Under the pieces are notes generated by a model. That model was not told the DNA's origin. It made no database searches and saw only the letters and a program-made list of their open reading frames with translations. A stretch of 64,000 bases of DNA from Pseudomonas lurida (GTDB lineage Bacteria; Pseudomonadota; Gammaproteobacteria; Pseudomonadales; Pseudomonadaceae). Positions 1 to 9,204 of this stretch are shown here, in pieces (within the stretch, counting starts at the first letter, position 1; each line of letters opens with the position of its first letter). Location: the NCBI RefSeq assembly GCF_013522705.1, contig NZ_JAAMRE010000012.1:62001-126000 (forward strand), given 5' to 3'. The position numbers were made by a program, and so were the translations under genes.

Positions 1-1268
1 ATACGGAATTCGGCAGGAATATCCTCGGCGGTAACGAACATCCCCGGCCCGTTCACCGCCTTGCCCAGGTTGATCATGCCCCAGCCATACAGCGAGTCGA
101 TGCCCGGCGCGCCCAGATCAGTGGCGGTGGTTTTCAACAGCGTGGAGATCTGGTCGCCGCTCATGTACGGGAAGCGTTCCATCAACACCGCCGCGCTGCC
201 GGCCACGTGGGGCGCGGCCATGGAGGTGCCGTTGAAATTGGCGTAGTCGGTGGTGAGGTTCTCCAGGCTGGTGCCATTGATCACCGAACTGTAGATTTTG
301 GTACCCGGTGCCGACACGCAGAAACTCGCCGCATAACCGCAGCGCGACGAAAACGTGCTGATCACATACGGGTTGGCGCTGCTGGTATCCGGGTTCTGCT
401 GCAGCGCGGCCACGGACAGCCAGTTGGGCGCGATGTCCGGCACAAAGTACGCCAGCCCCGAGATCGCGTCCGGATTGTTGCGGTTGTAATCGTTGCCAGC
501 AGCGAAGATGGTCAGCACCCCGCTGCGCGCGGCATTGATCGCACCGTCATAGGCACCGCCGCCCAGGGTGCCGAGGATCGGCCGGATGGTGTCGAACTGC
601 GCCCGCGCTTCGTTGACGGTGAAGTTGGGGAACGCCGGATCGCGACCGCCCTTGGCGTATTGGTCGCCGATGCCGATGCCCCAACTGTTGTTGATAATGC
701 GTGCGCCGCTGGCCACCAGGGCGTCCCAGCCGGCCTTGTAGACCGCGCCGTCGTTGCCCAGGATGATCCCGTCCTCCGGCCCCGGGTCGCCGTTTTCGGC
801 ACTGATGATCTGCGCATTGAACGCCACGCCGTGCATCGGCCCGCCGTCACGGTTGCCGGCGGCAATTCCGCCGACGTGGGTGCCGTGGTTGCCCAGTTTG
901 CCGTTGGAGCCCAGGGATGGGGTGCCGTCATAGCGAAACGCATCGCCGGCTTTGACCGGGATATAAGGGTCGGTGTATTGGCGAATGCCCTCGGTGACAA
1001 TCGTCACGACTTTGCCGGGGCTGGCGAACTCCGGGTGCTGGGCGTACACCGGCTGGTCGAAGATCCCCAGTTTGACGCCTTTGCCCGTGTAGCCGGCGGC
1101 ATAGGCGGTGTCGGCATGTACCGCGCCCAAGCCCCAGTCGGCCTTGAACTCGTTGCTGCGCCAACTGGCGGCGTCGCCCAGCTTGCCGGTTTCCACGTAG
1201 GGCGCGGCCTGGGCCGTTCCCAGGCTGGCCAGTACGGCGGTGATGACCCCTGATTTGCGTATGTTCAC
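1..1268 (-). CDS. prtB: S8 family serine protease, autotransporter type (PrtB-like), C-terminus outside window
   Basis: Subtilisin-family passenger protease, incomplete because the reading frame runs off the left edge. Translation from a GTG at 1268, preceded by AAGGAAGG, gives a signal peptide ending near AQA, then the S8 catalytic segments: an Asp region (LGIFDQPV), the His motif (GNHGTHVGGIAAG) and the Ser motif (NGTSMAAPHVAGS). These are in the normal order. The upstream neighbour at 1312-4272 is a paralogous protease with the same mature N-terminal pattern (GxxASWRSxE followed by DWGL), so the pair probably arose by duplication. The position as last gene of the apr locus matches prtB of Pseudomonas fluorescens. 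The beta-barrel expected at the C-terminus lies outside the window and cannot be checked. The protein should be exported by Sec and displayed on or released from the outer membrane. Confidence 0.85.
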   Translation of the reverse strand, partial: MNIRKSGVITAVLASLGTAQAAPYVETGKLGDAASWRSNEFKADWGLGAVHADTAYAAGYTGKGVKLGIFDQPVYAQHPEFASPGKVVTIVTEGIRQYTDPYIPVKAGDAFRYDGTPSLGSNGKLGNHGTHVGGIAAGNRDGGPMHGVAFNAQIISAENGDPGPEDGIILGNDGAVYKAGWDALVASGARIINNSWGIGIGDQYAKGGRDPAFPNFTVNEARAQFDTIRPILGTLGGGAYDGAINAARSGVLTIFAAGNDYNRNNPDAISGLAYFVPDIAPNWLSVAALQQNPDTSSANPYVISTFSSRCGYAASFCVSAPGTKIYSSVINGTSLENLTTDYANFNGTSMAAPHVAGSAAVLMERFPYMSGDQISTLLKTTATDLGAPGIDSLYGWGMINLGKAVNGPGMFVTAEDIPAEFR

Positions 1269-1311
1269 GGTGACCTTCCTTAGTTTTTTTATTTCACGTG
1301 TGTAAATCGCT

Positions 1312-4272
1312 TCAGAACTGCCAGTTCAAACTCAGGCCCACGCCCTGGGTGTTCTCACGCCCGGCCAACTGGCCGTGGTAATCCAGGTTGACCCGCGTCG
1401 ATGCACTCAGCGCGAGGCTGGCCTGCACGCCCACCAGCGCGGCATCGCGTAACAGCGGCGAACTGCGCACGGCGAACGAAGGTCCGCCCGCATCAAACGC
1501 CAGGTGCTCTTCGGATTCGACGGCGGTAAGGCTGTGTTGCCAGCCCAGCGAACCGGAGAGTTCCAGCTGCTGATGGTCATTGAGCGCGACGGTTTTCGAC
1601 ACGCGCGCGCCCAGGGTGCCGAGCACGGCGTCACGTCGGTCGCTGCCGCGTTGCAGGGCGGCGGCATCGCCTTTTTCGTGCACGCCATCGCTGTCCAGGT
1701 GCACATAGGCCAGATTGGCGAACGGTTCCAGCGCCAGCGGTTGCAACTCAATGCGATACGCCGCTTCGGTGAACAGCTGGGCCGTGCGCGCTTGCAGCTT
1801 GGCCTTCTGCCTGCCGCTGACGTCGCCGTATTGCAGGTCACGCTTCACATCGCCGCGATGCCAGCTGTAGGCGCCGCCGCCCGTTACTCGCCAGTTGCCC
1901 CACTCTCGCCCGATATAGGCGCCGAAGTGGTAGCTGTCGATGGCGGCCGATGAATGCGTGCCGCTGCCCAGGCTCAGGGAACTGTCGCTGTAGCCGGCGA
2001 CCAGGCCGACACGGGTCTGCTCGTCCAGCGCGCCGTCCACACCGGCCAGCAACCCGCCAAGGGAGGTAGTCGCGCCCGCCGTTTCGCTGCGCGCGTCGCT
2101 TTTGCCCCAGGCGCCCAGCGCCTTGAACCACAAGTTGCGCTCGCCGTTGGTCGGTACATGGCGCAGGCGTTCGCCCACGGCATCGCGCAACTGCAGCGTG
2201 TCGTTGATCAGCATCGCGCCGATTGCCGGGTAGACCTCGCCCGACAGCTGCTGCAGCCCCTGTTGCGCAGCCGTCAGGGACTCGGCACGCACAAGGCTTT
2301 CGTACACCGCGTTACCCGCGCCCAATTGCTCGGCGGCGCTGGCCGCACTGCGCTGGTTGCGCGTTGCGCCGACGCTGGCAAACGTGGCGTCGTTACGCAC
2401 CACCGCCAGTTGCACACCGCCGGTGGCGTAATCGAGGCTGCCGCCCAAAAACAGATAATTGGGCAGCACCTGGCCGAACTGGCCTTCGACACCGCCGGCG
2501 GCCTGCAGGATGGTGTACTGGCGACCGATCAAGCTCTGCGCCTGCGCACCGCTGAGCAGCGTCGGGCTGTTCTCCAGCGCCAGCGTCACCGTGCCGCCGT
2601 CGAGCCGTGCCTTGCCGCCGGCCACGATGCGGTCGCTGCCGCCGGGCGTCAGCTCCACGGCATAGGTGGAGCCGGCACCCAGCGTGACGTCGCCGGCCAC
2701 CTGCAGGGTGCCTACGGAATTACCCGGCGCTACACGGCCACCGCGATTGACCGTCAGCGCGCCAATACGCCCCGAGCCGCCGAGGGTGCCGCTGTCGTTC
2801 ACGCTGACGGCCGAGGCCAGTGCGCCGTTTACCGCCAGCAGGCCACCGTTGACGGTGGTCGCGCCGCGATAGGTGCTGTCGCCGCTGAGCACCAGGCTGC
2901 CGGCGCCGGATTTGATCAGGCTGCCCTGATAGATACGCGTCGCGGCGGCCTGATCACGGGCGTTGCCGACCGCGTAGTCGGTCTGGTCCTGCTGGCTGGC
3001 GCCGGCACTCACGCCGTTCTGCCAGCCTTTATCGATCAGTGTCTGCTGCCAGGCGGCGTGTTCGGCGCGGTCTTCGGCCTGGCGCTGGATCAGCGCCTGG
3101 TCGCTGATGCCGTTACTCCACACATCGGCCTGCCCGGCCGCCAGGTTGACGTCCATCACCCCGAGCAATTGCCCCGGTCCGTGCATCGCCCGGCCGAGAT
3201 CCGGCACGCCCCAGCCGACCGTGGTGTTGGGCGCCTGGGTGATCGAGCCGTCGAGCTGGGTGGCGGTGGTCAACAGCACCTGCAACGCCTGTTCATTGGT
3301 CATATAGGGGTAGCGTTGCATCACCAGCGCCAGGGCGCCGGTGGCATGGGGCGCCGACATCGATGTGCCGGATTTGACCCCGTAGCCACCGTCGGGAATG
3401 GTGCTGTTGATCAGCGCGCCCGGCGTGGAAATACACCAGTACTTGGCGATTCCGCACTTGTTGTATTTCTGGTTATTGGCTTTATCCAGCCCCGAGACGG
3501 CCAACCAGTGCCCTTCCAGCTCCGGCTGAAAATACGGCAGCGCCGAGCGCACGCTGGCGTTCGCGTAACCGCTGTTGCCGGCGCTGAACACATTGATCAC
3601 GCCGGCCTTGGCCACGTCCGCGGCTGCATCCAGCCAAGTGCTGCGGTTGTAGTGCTGGGCGTAGGCGGCGTGCAGGTCGCCGAGGGTCTGGTAGCTGACA
3701 TCCTTGGGTTGGCTGCCCCAGCTGTTATTGATCGCGCGCACGCCGGAATCCACCAGGGCGCTGTACACCGCCTTGAAGTACTTGGGGTCGGGCGTCGGGC
3801 CGAACAGGAAGCTGTCATTGGCGTTGGTGTTGCCCACATAGACCTGGGCGTTGTACGCCACGCCGTGCATGCCCACGCCATCGCGCGCCGCGCCCAAGGT
3901 GCCGGTGACATGGGTGCCGTGGGAGTCGTTGTTGGGATTCAGCGCGCCGGTGGTGCTGAACGGGCTGCCATCGACGTAATTGCCCGTGGCGGTGACCGGA
4001 TGGAATCGCGCTTTGTCGGCTTCCGGGTGGCTGGCATCGAAGCCCGAGTCCAGCGCGCCGATCCGCACCCCAGTGCCATCGATGCCGGCGGCGTAGGCTT
4101 CGTTGGCGCGCATGCGGTCCAGGCCCCAGTCGCTCAGGTACTCGGCCGAGCGCCAACTGGCCGGGTTGCCGGGCTGGCCGGCCTCCAGGTACTGCGCCTG
4201 GGCCGTCATGGACAGCAGTAGCAGCGAACCGGCGGTGAAGGGTTTGAAACGCAAGGAATCGGTGCTCATCAA
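1312..4272 (-). CDS. prtA: Autotransporter serine protease (subtilisin-like) PrtA
   Basis: 986-residue autotransporter. A signal peptide of about 26 residues (ends AQA) leads into an S8 peptidase domain with Asp (GALDSGFDASHPE), His (NDSHGTHVTGTLG) and Ser (GTSMSAPHATGAL) motifs. This is followed by an autotransporter beta-helix linker with the typical GSLVLSGDSTYRGATTVNGG segment. The last roughly 260 residues form a predicted beta-barrel ending in the canonical aromatic residue (LNWQF). The protein should cross the inner membrane by Sec and the outer membrane by its own barrel. It starts 15 bp after the aprF stop and ends 43 bp before prtB, so it is likely part of the same transcript as the protease exporter. 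It does not itself need that exporter. Length and architecture match PspA/PrtA-type secreted proteases. Confidence 0.9.
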   Translation of the reverse strand: MMSTDSLRFKPFTAGSLLLLSMTAQAQYLEAGQPGNPASWRSAEYLSDWGLDRMRANEAYAAGIDGTGVRIGALDSGFDASHPEADKARFHPVTATGNYVDGSPFSTTGALNPNNDSHGTHVTGTLGAARDGVGMHGVAYNAQVYVGNTNANDSFLFGPTPDPKYFKAVYSALVDSGVRAINNSWGSQPKDVSYQTLGDLHAAYAQHYNRSTWLDAAADVAKAGVINVFSAGNSGYANASVRSALPYFQPELEGHWLAVSGLDKANNQKYNKCGIAKYWCISTPGALINSTIPDGGYGVKSGTSMSAPHATGALALVMQRYPYMTNEQALQVLLTTATQLDGSITQAPNTTVGWGVPDLGRAMHGPGQLLGVMDVNLAAGQADVWSNGISDQALIQRQAEDRAEHAAWQQTLIDKGWQNGVSAGASQQDQTDYAVGNARDQAAATRIYQGSLIKSGAGSLVLSGDSTYRGATTVNGGLLAVNGALASAVSVNDSGTLGGSGRIGALTVNRGGRVAPGNSVGTLQVAGDVTLGAGSTYAVELTPGGSDRIVAGGKARLDGGTVTLALENSPTLLSGAQAQSLIGRQYTILQAAGGVEGQFGQVLPNYLFLGGSLDYATGGVQLAVVRNDATFASVGATRNQRSAASAAEQLGAGNAVYESLVRAESLTAAQQGLQQLSGEVYPAIGAMLINDTLQLRDAVGERLRHVPTNGERNLWFKALGAWGKSDARSETAGATTSLGGLLAGVDGALDEQTRVGLVAGYSDSSLSLGSGTHSSAAIDSYHFGAYIGREWGNWRVTGGGAYSWHRGDVKRDLQYGDVSGRQKAKLQARTAQLFTEAAYRIELQPLALEPFANLAYVHLDSDGVHEKGDAAALQRGSDRRDAVLGTLGARVSKTVALNDHQQLELSGSLGWQHSLTAVESEEHLAFDAGGPSFAVRSSPLLRDAALVGVQASLALSASTRVNLDYHGQLAGRENTQGVGLSLNWQF

Positions 4273-4287
4273 ACTGTGTCCTTATTG

Positions 4288-5637
4288 TTATGGGCGTGGG
4301 TTCACAGGGCCGAAGGCCTCGTCGACTTTGGCCAGGTCGGTGTCACGCAAGTTGCCCGCGTAGTAGTGCAATTTGGTCCAGGCCATCAGGTAGTCGTAGC
4401 GCGCCTGGGCCAGGTCGCGGCGCGTGCTGTAGAGCTGCTGCTCGGCGTTCAGCGCGTCGAGGTTGACCCGTTCGCCACCGAGGATGCTTTGCTTGGTCGA
4501 CACCACCAGGGCCTCGGCCGACGCCAAGGCCTTCTGGTAGGCGCGCAGCTTGCTCACGCCCGACAGGCACGCGCTGAACTGACGACGCAGTTCGATCAGG
4601 GTTTCGCGGGTCTTGCCTTCCAGCTCGTATTCAGCCTGTTCCATTGCGCGACTGGCCTGGCGCGTCGACGCCGAAACGGCGCCACCGGCATACAACGGCA
4701 CGCTGACCTCCACACCGATGGTGTTGGTGTCGTAGCGTTGGTTGTAGGTGTTGCCGCTGTCGGACTCCTGCTGGCGCGAACTGGCATAGGCCGTGATCTT
4801 GGGCAGGTGCCCGGCGCGGTTGCGTTCCACCTCGTAACGCGCCACTTCCAGCGCCTGGCGCTGGGACGCCAGCAACGGGTTATTGCTGATCGCCAGTTCA
4901 TGCCAGGTGTCGTAATTGGCCGGCGTCAGGGTGAAGGCCGCGAACCCTTGGTTCAGCGGCGCCAGATCGTGAATGTTGACGCTCTGTACACCGATCAGCG
5001 CGCCCAGCTCGCGCAGTGAGGCGTCCTGCTCGTCCAGTGCCTGGATCTCCTCGGCTGTGGCCAGCTCATAGCGCGATTCGGCTTCCAGGATGTCGGTACG
5101 GGTGCCTTCGCCTTGCTGGAACAGGTGCTGGTTCTGCTGGAACTGCTGTTCGAAGGCCTTCTTCTTGGCTCGCGCGATGTCGATCTGGTCCTGAGCGAAC
5201 AGCGCCTGGGTGTAGTAGGTCAGCACTCGCACCAGCAAAGCCTGGCTTTTGTCGCGGAAATTTTCATCGGCGAACAGCGCTTGGGCCACGCCCTTGCGGT
5301 AGTTGGCGTAGGCCTCGTAGTCGAACAGCGGCTGTTGCAGGCTGAAGGTCGAGCCGTAGCTGTTGTAGTTGCGGTCATCGTGATAATTGCCGCCGCGCCC
5401 GTCGGGCAACGTGGCCTGGGAGTTGTTGCGCCCCTTGTTGTAGTTGTAAGACAGGCGCGGCAGCAGCCCGGCGCGGCCGATGGTGCGGTTCTCCAGGCCG
5501 GCGTCACGCTCCTTGATTGCACCCAGGAAGACCGGGTCGTTGCGCAGAGCCTGCTCGTAGACATCGAATGGACCCATGGCCGCCTGGGCGTTGGCGCAGG
5601 TCAAGAGCAGAGCGATCAACACCGTTCTCATGCTCAT
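4288..5637 (-). CDS. aprF: TolC-family outer membrane protein of the alkaline protease type I exporter, AprF
   Basis: 449-residue outer-membrane channel of a type I secretion system. The N-terminus is a signal peptide (LLLTCANAQA) and the rest has the repeated TolC/OEP pattern (FDVYEQALRNDPVFLGA near the start, then coiled-coil segments rich in Ala, Gln and Glu, and VEVSVPLYAGGAVSASTRQA near residue 330). Its ATG overlaps the aprE stop in an ATGA arrangement at 5634-5637, so the two are translationally coupled. With AprD and AprE it should form the conduit that carries AprA from the cytoplasm to the outside in one step. The size is typical of the family and no defect is visible. Confidence 0.93.
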   Translation of the reverse strand: MSMRTVLIALLLTCANAQAAMGPFDVYEQALRNDPVFLGAIKERDAGLENRTIGRAGLLPRLSYNYNKGRNNSQATLPDGRGGNYHDDRNYNSYGSTFSLQQPLFDYEAYANYRKGVAQALFADENFRDKSQALLVRVLTYYTQALFAQDQIDIARAKKKAFEQQFQQNQHLFQQGEGTRTDILEAESRYELATAEEIQALDEQDASLRELGALIGVQSVNIHDLAPLNQGFAAFTLTPANYDTWHELAISNNPLLASQRQALEVARYEVERNRAGHLPKITAYASSRQQESDSGNTYNQRYDTNTIGVEVSVPLYAGGAVSASTRQASRAMEQAEYELEGKTRETLIELRRQFSACLSGVSKLRAYQKALASAEALVVSTKQSILGGERVNLDALNAEQQLYSTRRDLAQARYDYLMAWTKLHYYAGNLRDTDLAKVDEAFGPVNPRP

Positions 5638-6935
5638 TCCTCGGTCAACGCCGAGCCCGCACGATCGAGCAATGGCTTGAACAGGTAGTTGAGCAGCGAG
5701 CGCTCGCCGGTGCGCACGAACATCTCGGCGGGCATGCCGGGCTTGATCACCAGGCCGTTGAGTTTTTCCAGGGCCGCATCGCTTACGCTGGTGCGCAGCA
5801 CGTAATAGGGGGCGCCGGTTTTTTCATCGAGCATCTGGTCGGCCGAGATCAGGCTGACCTCCCCCGGCACCCGCGGGGTGCGGCTCTGGTTGAAGGCGGT
5901 GAACAGGATGTCCACCGGCAAGTGCGCGCCGACTTTGTCCACCAGGTGCACGGGCAAGTGCCCTTCCACCTCCAGGCGCGTGCCCTGGGGCACGATTTCC
6001 AGCAGCGTTTCGCCGGCACGCACCACGGCGCCTTCGGTGTGTACGCCAAGATTCACCGCGATGCCATCGGCCGGCGCGATGATTTCACTGTGTTGCAGGT
6101 CAAAACCGGCGGACGTCAGTTGCTGCTCCAGGGTGAGGCTGCGCAATTGCGCGTCGGCCAGCTGGCTGCGCACTTCCTTCTGATATTCCTCGCGGTGCTG
6201 TTGCAGCTTGAGGCGCGACTCAACAATGCCCTGCTCCACCCGGCCGCTTTCGCCGCTGTTCTGCGCCAGGTCCTGTTGTACCTGGGACAACTGTCGTTGG
6301 TACTCCATCAAGCGGTTACGCGGGATGTAGCCGTTATCGGCCAGGGGTTGCAGGTTGCTCAATTGATCGCGCAGGGACTGTGCCTGGGCGGTCAGGTCGC
6401 TGCGCGCGCGGCGCATGCCGCCCAGTTGCGCCACGGCTCCGTCGATATTGGCGCGAATGCCGGCCTGCTCGCGGGCAAACGCTTCGCGGCGGCTGCTGAA
6501 CAGTTGACGCTGACCTTCCAGCACCAGCGCCAGGGCCGGGTCGGGGTTGGCGCTCAGCTCGGGCGGGAATGTTATGCCTGGCAGGTTATCGCGCTCGCTC
6601 TGCCAGCGCGCCACACTGGCCCAGGCCATTCGGTACTGGGCCTGCAACGACTGCACGTCAGCCTGGCTCTGGGTCTGGTCAAGGCGAAACAGCGGCTGGC
6701 CTTGTTTGACGGTCTCGCCCTCGCGCACCAGGATCCGGCTGACCACACCGGGGCTGAGGGTTTGCACGGCCTTGCGTTTACCGGATACCACCACCGTTCC
6801 CTGCACCGGAATGCCCTGGTCCAATGGCGCCAGGCTGGCCCACAGGAAAAAACCACCGGCGCCGACAACCGTCAGCAACCAGCCCATGCGCACAAAGAAA
6901 CGTGCGTCGCGTTGTTCTAGAGTGATGCCGCTCAT
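5634..6935 (-). CDS. aprE: HlyD-family membrane fusion protein of the alkaline protease exporter, AprE
   Basis: 433-residue periplasmic adaptor. A short cytoplasmic N-terminus is followed by one membrane segment (about residues 18-36), then a lipoyl-like beta domain (GTVVVSGKRKAVQTLSPGVVSRILVREGETVKQGQPL), a long coiled coil (about residues 90-270) and the second beta half (VNLGVHTEGAVVRAGETLLEIVPQG). This order is characteristic of HlyD/PrtE-type adaptors. Both ends overlap their neighbours by ATGA (aprD stop at 6932-6935, aprF start at 5634-5637). It bridges the inner-membrane ATPase AprD and the outer-membrane channel AprF. Confidence 0.94.
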   Translation of the reverse strand: MSGITLEQRDARFFVRMGWLLTVVGAGGFFLWASLAPLDQGIPVQGTVVVSGKRKAVQTLSPGVVSRILVREGETVKQGQPLFRLDQTQSQADVQSLQAQYRMAWASVARWQSERDNLPGITFPPELSANPDPALALVLEGQRQLFSSRREAFAREQAGIRANIDGAVAQLGGMRRARSDLTAQAQSLRDQLSNLQPLADNGYIPRNRLMEYQRQLSQVQQDLAQNSGESGRVEQGIVESRLKLQQHREEYQKEVRSQLADAQLRSLTLEQQLTSAGFDLQHSEIIAPADGIAVNLGVHTEGAVVRAGETLLEIVPQGTRLEVEGHLPVHLVDKVGAHLPVDILFTAFNQSRTPRVPGEVSLISADQMLDEKTGAPYYVLRTSVSDAALEKLNGLVIKPGMPAEMFVRTGERSLLNYLFKPLLDRAGSALTEE

Positions 6936-8707
6936 GCGCCTGGATTCCTTCCGGCCTGGTATTGACGACTGAAACTGACGCCGGGTTTTTCCTTCGGCGC
7001 TTCCTGTTGCCCGGACAACGCGCGCAGCACGTCCTGGCTCGGGCCGAACGCCTGCAGGCGCCCTTCGTTGAGCACCAGCAACTTGTCGGCCTGGGCCAAC
7101 GCCGATGAGCGATGGGTGACCAGCACCACGCTGCTGCCCTGTGCCTTCATTTGCATGATGGCGCTGGCCAGCGCCGCTTCGCCGACGGTGTCGAGGTTGG
7201 AATTGGGTTCGTCCAGCACGATCAGCCGGGGTCCGCCGTACAAGGCACGCGCCAGGGCCACGCGCTGTTTTTGCCCGCCGGACAAGCCGCCGCCGTTGTC
7301 GCCCAGCACGGTGTCGTAGCCCTGGGGCAAGCGCAGGATCAGCTCGTGCACACCGGCCTGTTGTGCGGCACGCACCACCTGCTCGGGGTCGGCCTCGCGA
7401 AAGCGCGCGATGTTGTCGGCGATGCTGCCGCTGAACAATTCGATATCCTGGGGCAAGTAGCCGATATACGGGCCAAGGTCGTCACGGTCCCAGCGATGGA
7501 TATCCGCACCGTCCAGGCGCACCGTACCGGCCAGGGTCGGCCACACGCCCACCAGCACGCGGGCCAGGGTCGATTTGCCGGAACCCGACGCACCGAGCAC
7601 GCCCAGCACCTCCCCGGCACCGAGGGTGAAACTGACGTGATGCAGGATCGGATTGCGTTTGCCCGGCGGGCCGGCGCTGACCTGCTCGAAACTCACCTGC
7701 CCCTTGGGCGCCGGCAAGGCCATCTGCTCGACCTCAGGCGGAAATTCGCGCAGCAACTCGTCCAGGCGCTGATACGCCAGCTTGGCCGAACTCCATTGCT
7801 TCCATACCGCAATCAACTGGTCGATGGGGCTGAGCACCCGGCCCATCAGAATGGAACCGGCGATCATCATGCCGGCGGTCATGTCGCCTCGAATCACCAA
7901 CAGCGCGCCCAGGCCCAGCACCAGCGATTGCAGGCACAGGCGCAGGGATTTGCTCAGGGAAGTGATCACCGAACCGGTATCGCTGGCACTGTTCTGCAGG
8001 CCCAGGAATTGCGCGTGCACGGCGAACCAACGGTGCCGCAGCGCGCCCAGCATGCCCATGGCCTGGATGGTTTCGGCGTTGTGCAAATGGCTGGTAGCCA
8101 GTTGGGTCGATTGCTGAGAGAAGCCGCTGGCCTCGCCCAAGGGTTTTTTGGTCAGGTATTCGTTCAGGCAGGCCAGGCCGATCAACAGCAGCGCACCGGC
8201 GCTGGCCAGCACCCCCAGCCACACGTTGAACAGGAAAATCACGAACAGGTAAATGGGAAACCATGGCGCATCGAAAAACGCGAACAGCGCGGGTCCGGTG
8301 ATGAATTGGCGGATATGGGTCAAATCCGCCAGGGATTGCCCGGCATGTCCCTGGCCGCGTTGCAGGTTGCGTTCGAACGCTGCTTTATATACGCGCAAGT
8401 TGAACCGTCGCTCTAATTGGCTGCCGATACGGATCACGATAAAACTGCGGATCACTTCCAGGGTGCCGATAAACGCGAAGAAGCCGACGACCATCAGCGT
8501 CAACATCACCAGAGTGGTTTCATTCTGGGAGGACAGCACGCGGTCATACACTTGCAGCATATAAATCGACGGCACCAGCATCAGCAGGTTAATCAACGCA
8601 GTAAAACAGCCGATGCTGATCAGGATGCTCTTATATTCACCCAGCGCTTTGAATAACGGCGCGACGGCATGGGGCTTTGCCATATCTTCTGATCTTCCTT
8701 GAATCAA
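6932..8707 (-). CDS. aprD: Type I secretion ABC transporter (permease/ATPase) AprD
   Basis: 591-residue fused transporter that energises secretion of the alkaline protease. The N-terminal half is a six-helix ABC exporter membrane domain beginning near residue 30 (FTALINLLMLVPSIYMLQVYDRVL, the signature of the PrtD/LipB branch). The C-terminal half is the nucleotide-binding domain with Walker A GASGSGKST, signature LSGGQKQRVALARAL and Walker B LIVLDEPNSNLD. There is no N-terminal C39-like peptidase domain, as expected for transporters of RTX proteins with a C-terminal, uncleaved signal. It overlaps aprE by ATGA and begins 80 bp after aprI. Confidence 0.95.
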   Translation of the reverse strand: MIQGRSEDMAKPHAVAPLFKALGEYKSILISIGCFTALINLLMLVPSIYMLQVYDRVLSSQNETTLVMLTLMVVGFFAFIGTLEVIRSFIVIRIGSQLERRFNLRVYKAAFERNLQRGQGHAGQSLADLTHIRQFITGPALFAFFDAPWFPIYLFVIFLFNVWLGVLASAGALLLIGLACLNEYLTKKPLGEASGFSQQSTQLATSHLHNAETIQAMGMLGALRHRWFAVHAQFLGLQNSASDTGSVITSLSKSLRLCLQSLVLGLGALLVIRGDMTAGMMIAGSILMGRVLSPIDQLIAVWKQWSSAKLAYQRLDELLREFPPEVEQMALPAPKGQVSFEQVSAGPPGKRNPILHHVSFTLGAGEVLGVLGASGSGKSTLARVLVGVWPTLAGTVRLDGADIHRWDRDDLGPYIGYLPQDIELFSGSIADNIARFREADPEQVVRAAQQAGVHELILRLPQGYDTVLGDNGGGLSGGQKQRVALARALYGGPRLIVLDEPNSNLDTVGEAALASAIMQMKAQGSSVVLVTHRSSALAQADKLLVLNEGRLQAFGPSQDVLRALSGQQEAPKEKPGVSFSRQYQAGRNPGA

Positions 8708-8787
8708 ACTGCATGCACGAGTTGACCCGCTCCCTGCGCAGGCGTACGGCCAACTAATAAGTTCCGGTTATAGCGTTATAACTGCAA

Positions 8788-9156
8788 CTAAGGTATACGT
8801 TGCAATATCACCACTGAGCCGTTTGGCGTTTTACCTTCGTAACGGTCTTTTGCCTGGCGGTTCAAATGGGTAATTCCGGTGCCTTCGGCATTCATCAGCC
8901 AGATGCCGTCCGGTGTCGGCGACCAACTCAGGGGCTTGTCCCCCAGCCACTGCGTCACACAGGCCACATCGCCGCCAAGGGCGCCGGCCTGTTCCAACAG
9001 GTCCAAGGCGCATATCCGGTCCTGCTGGCGCAATTGCCAATGGCCGGCCAACTGGGCATGCGTGGGTAAAACAAGACTGCTCGCCATTGCGTGGGCTCCT
9101 GCCGACACGAACATCACCTGCACAGCGCAGGCGATCAAAGTAACAAAACGCTGCAT
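8788..9156 (-). CDS. aprI: Alkaline protease inhibitor AprI
   Basis: 122-residue periplasmic inhibitor of serralysin-type metalloproteases. A signal peptide of about 24 residues is followed by a mature start containing SSLVLP; in this family the N-terminal Ser-Ser-Leu strand enters the protease active site. The remainder fits the eight-stranded Inh barrel (QLAGHWQLRQQDRICALDL ... GIWLMNAEGTGITHLNRQ) with two cysteines. It presumably protects the periplasm from mis-sorted AprA. It lies 48 bp after aprA, with a strong 9-bp hairpin in between (9175-9198) placed just before a good ribosome binding site (GGAGGA). Length and position match aprI in other pseudomonads. Confidence 0.92.
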   Translation of the reverse strand: MQRFVTLIACAVQVMFVSAGAHAMASSLVLPTHAQLAGHWQLRQQDRICALDLLEQAGALGGDVACVTQWLGDKPLSWSPTPDGIWLMNAEGTGITHLNRQAKDRYEGKTPNGSVVILQRIP

Positions 9157-9174
9157 CGTTACGCTTCCTCCGGA

Positions 9175-9198
9175 GGCGCGGCGCCGAAACGCCGCGCC
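9175..9198 (-). promoter_or_regulatory. Intercistronic hairpin between aprA and aprI
   Basis: GGCGCGGCG at 9175-9183 pairs perfectly with CGCCGCGCC at 9190-9198 across a 6-base loop. It sits directly after the aprA stop and directly before the aprI ribosome binding site (GGAGGA). No run of U follows, so it is not a standard intrinsic terminator. It could stabilise the aprA 3' end, attenuate transcription into the exporter genes, or limit aprI translation. This would help explain why much more protease than exporter is made; that role is inference. Confidence 0.6.
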
Positions 9199-9204
9199 CG
9201 TGCA

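Noticed and set aside
207..4221. Long plus-strand frames opposite the two protease genes (348 and 755 codons).
   Set aside because: They are antisense shadows in GC-rich DNA, with no domain or ribosome binding site, opposite clearly coding genes.
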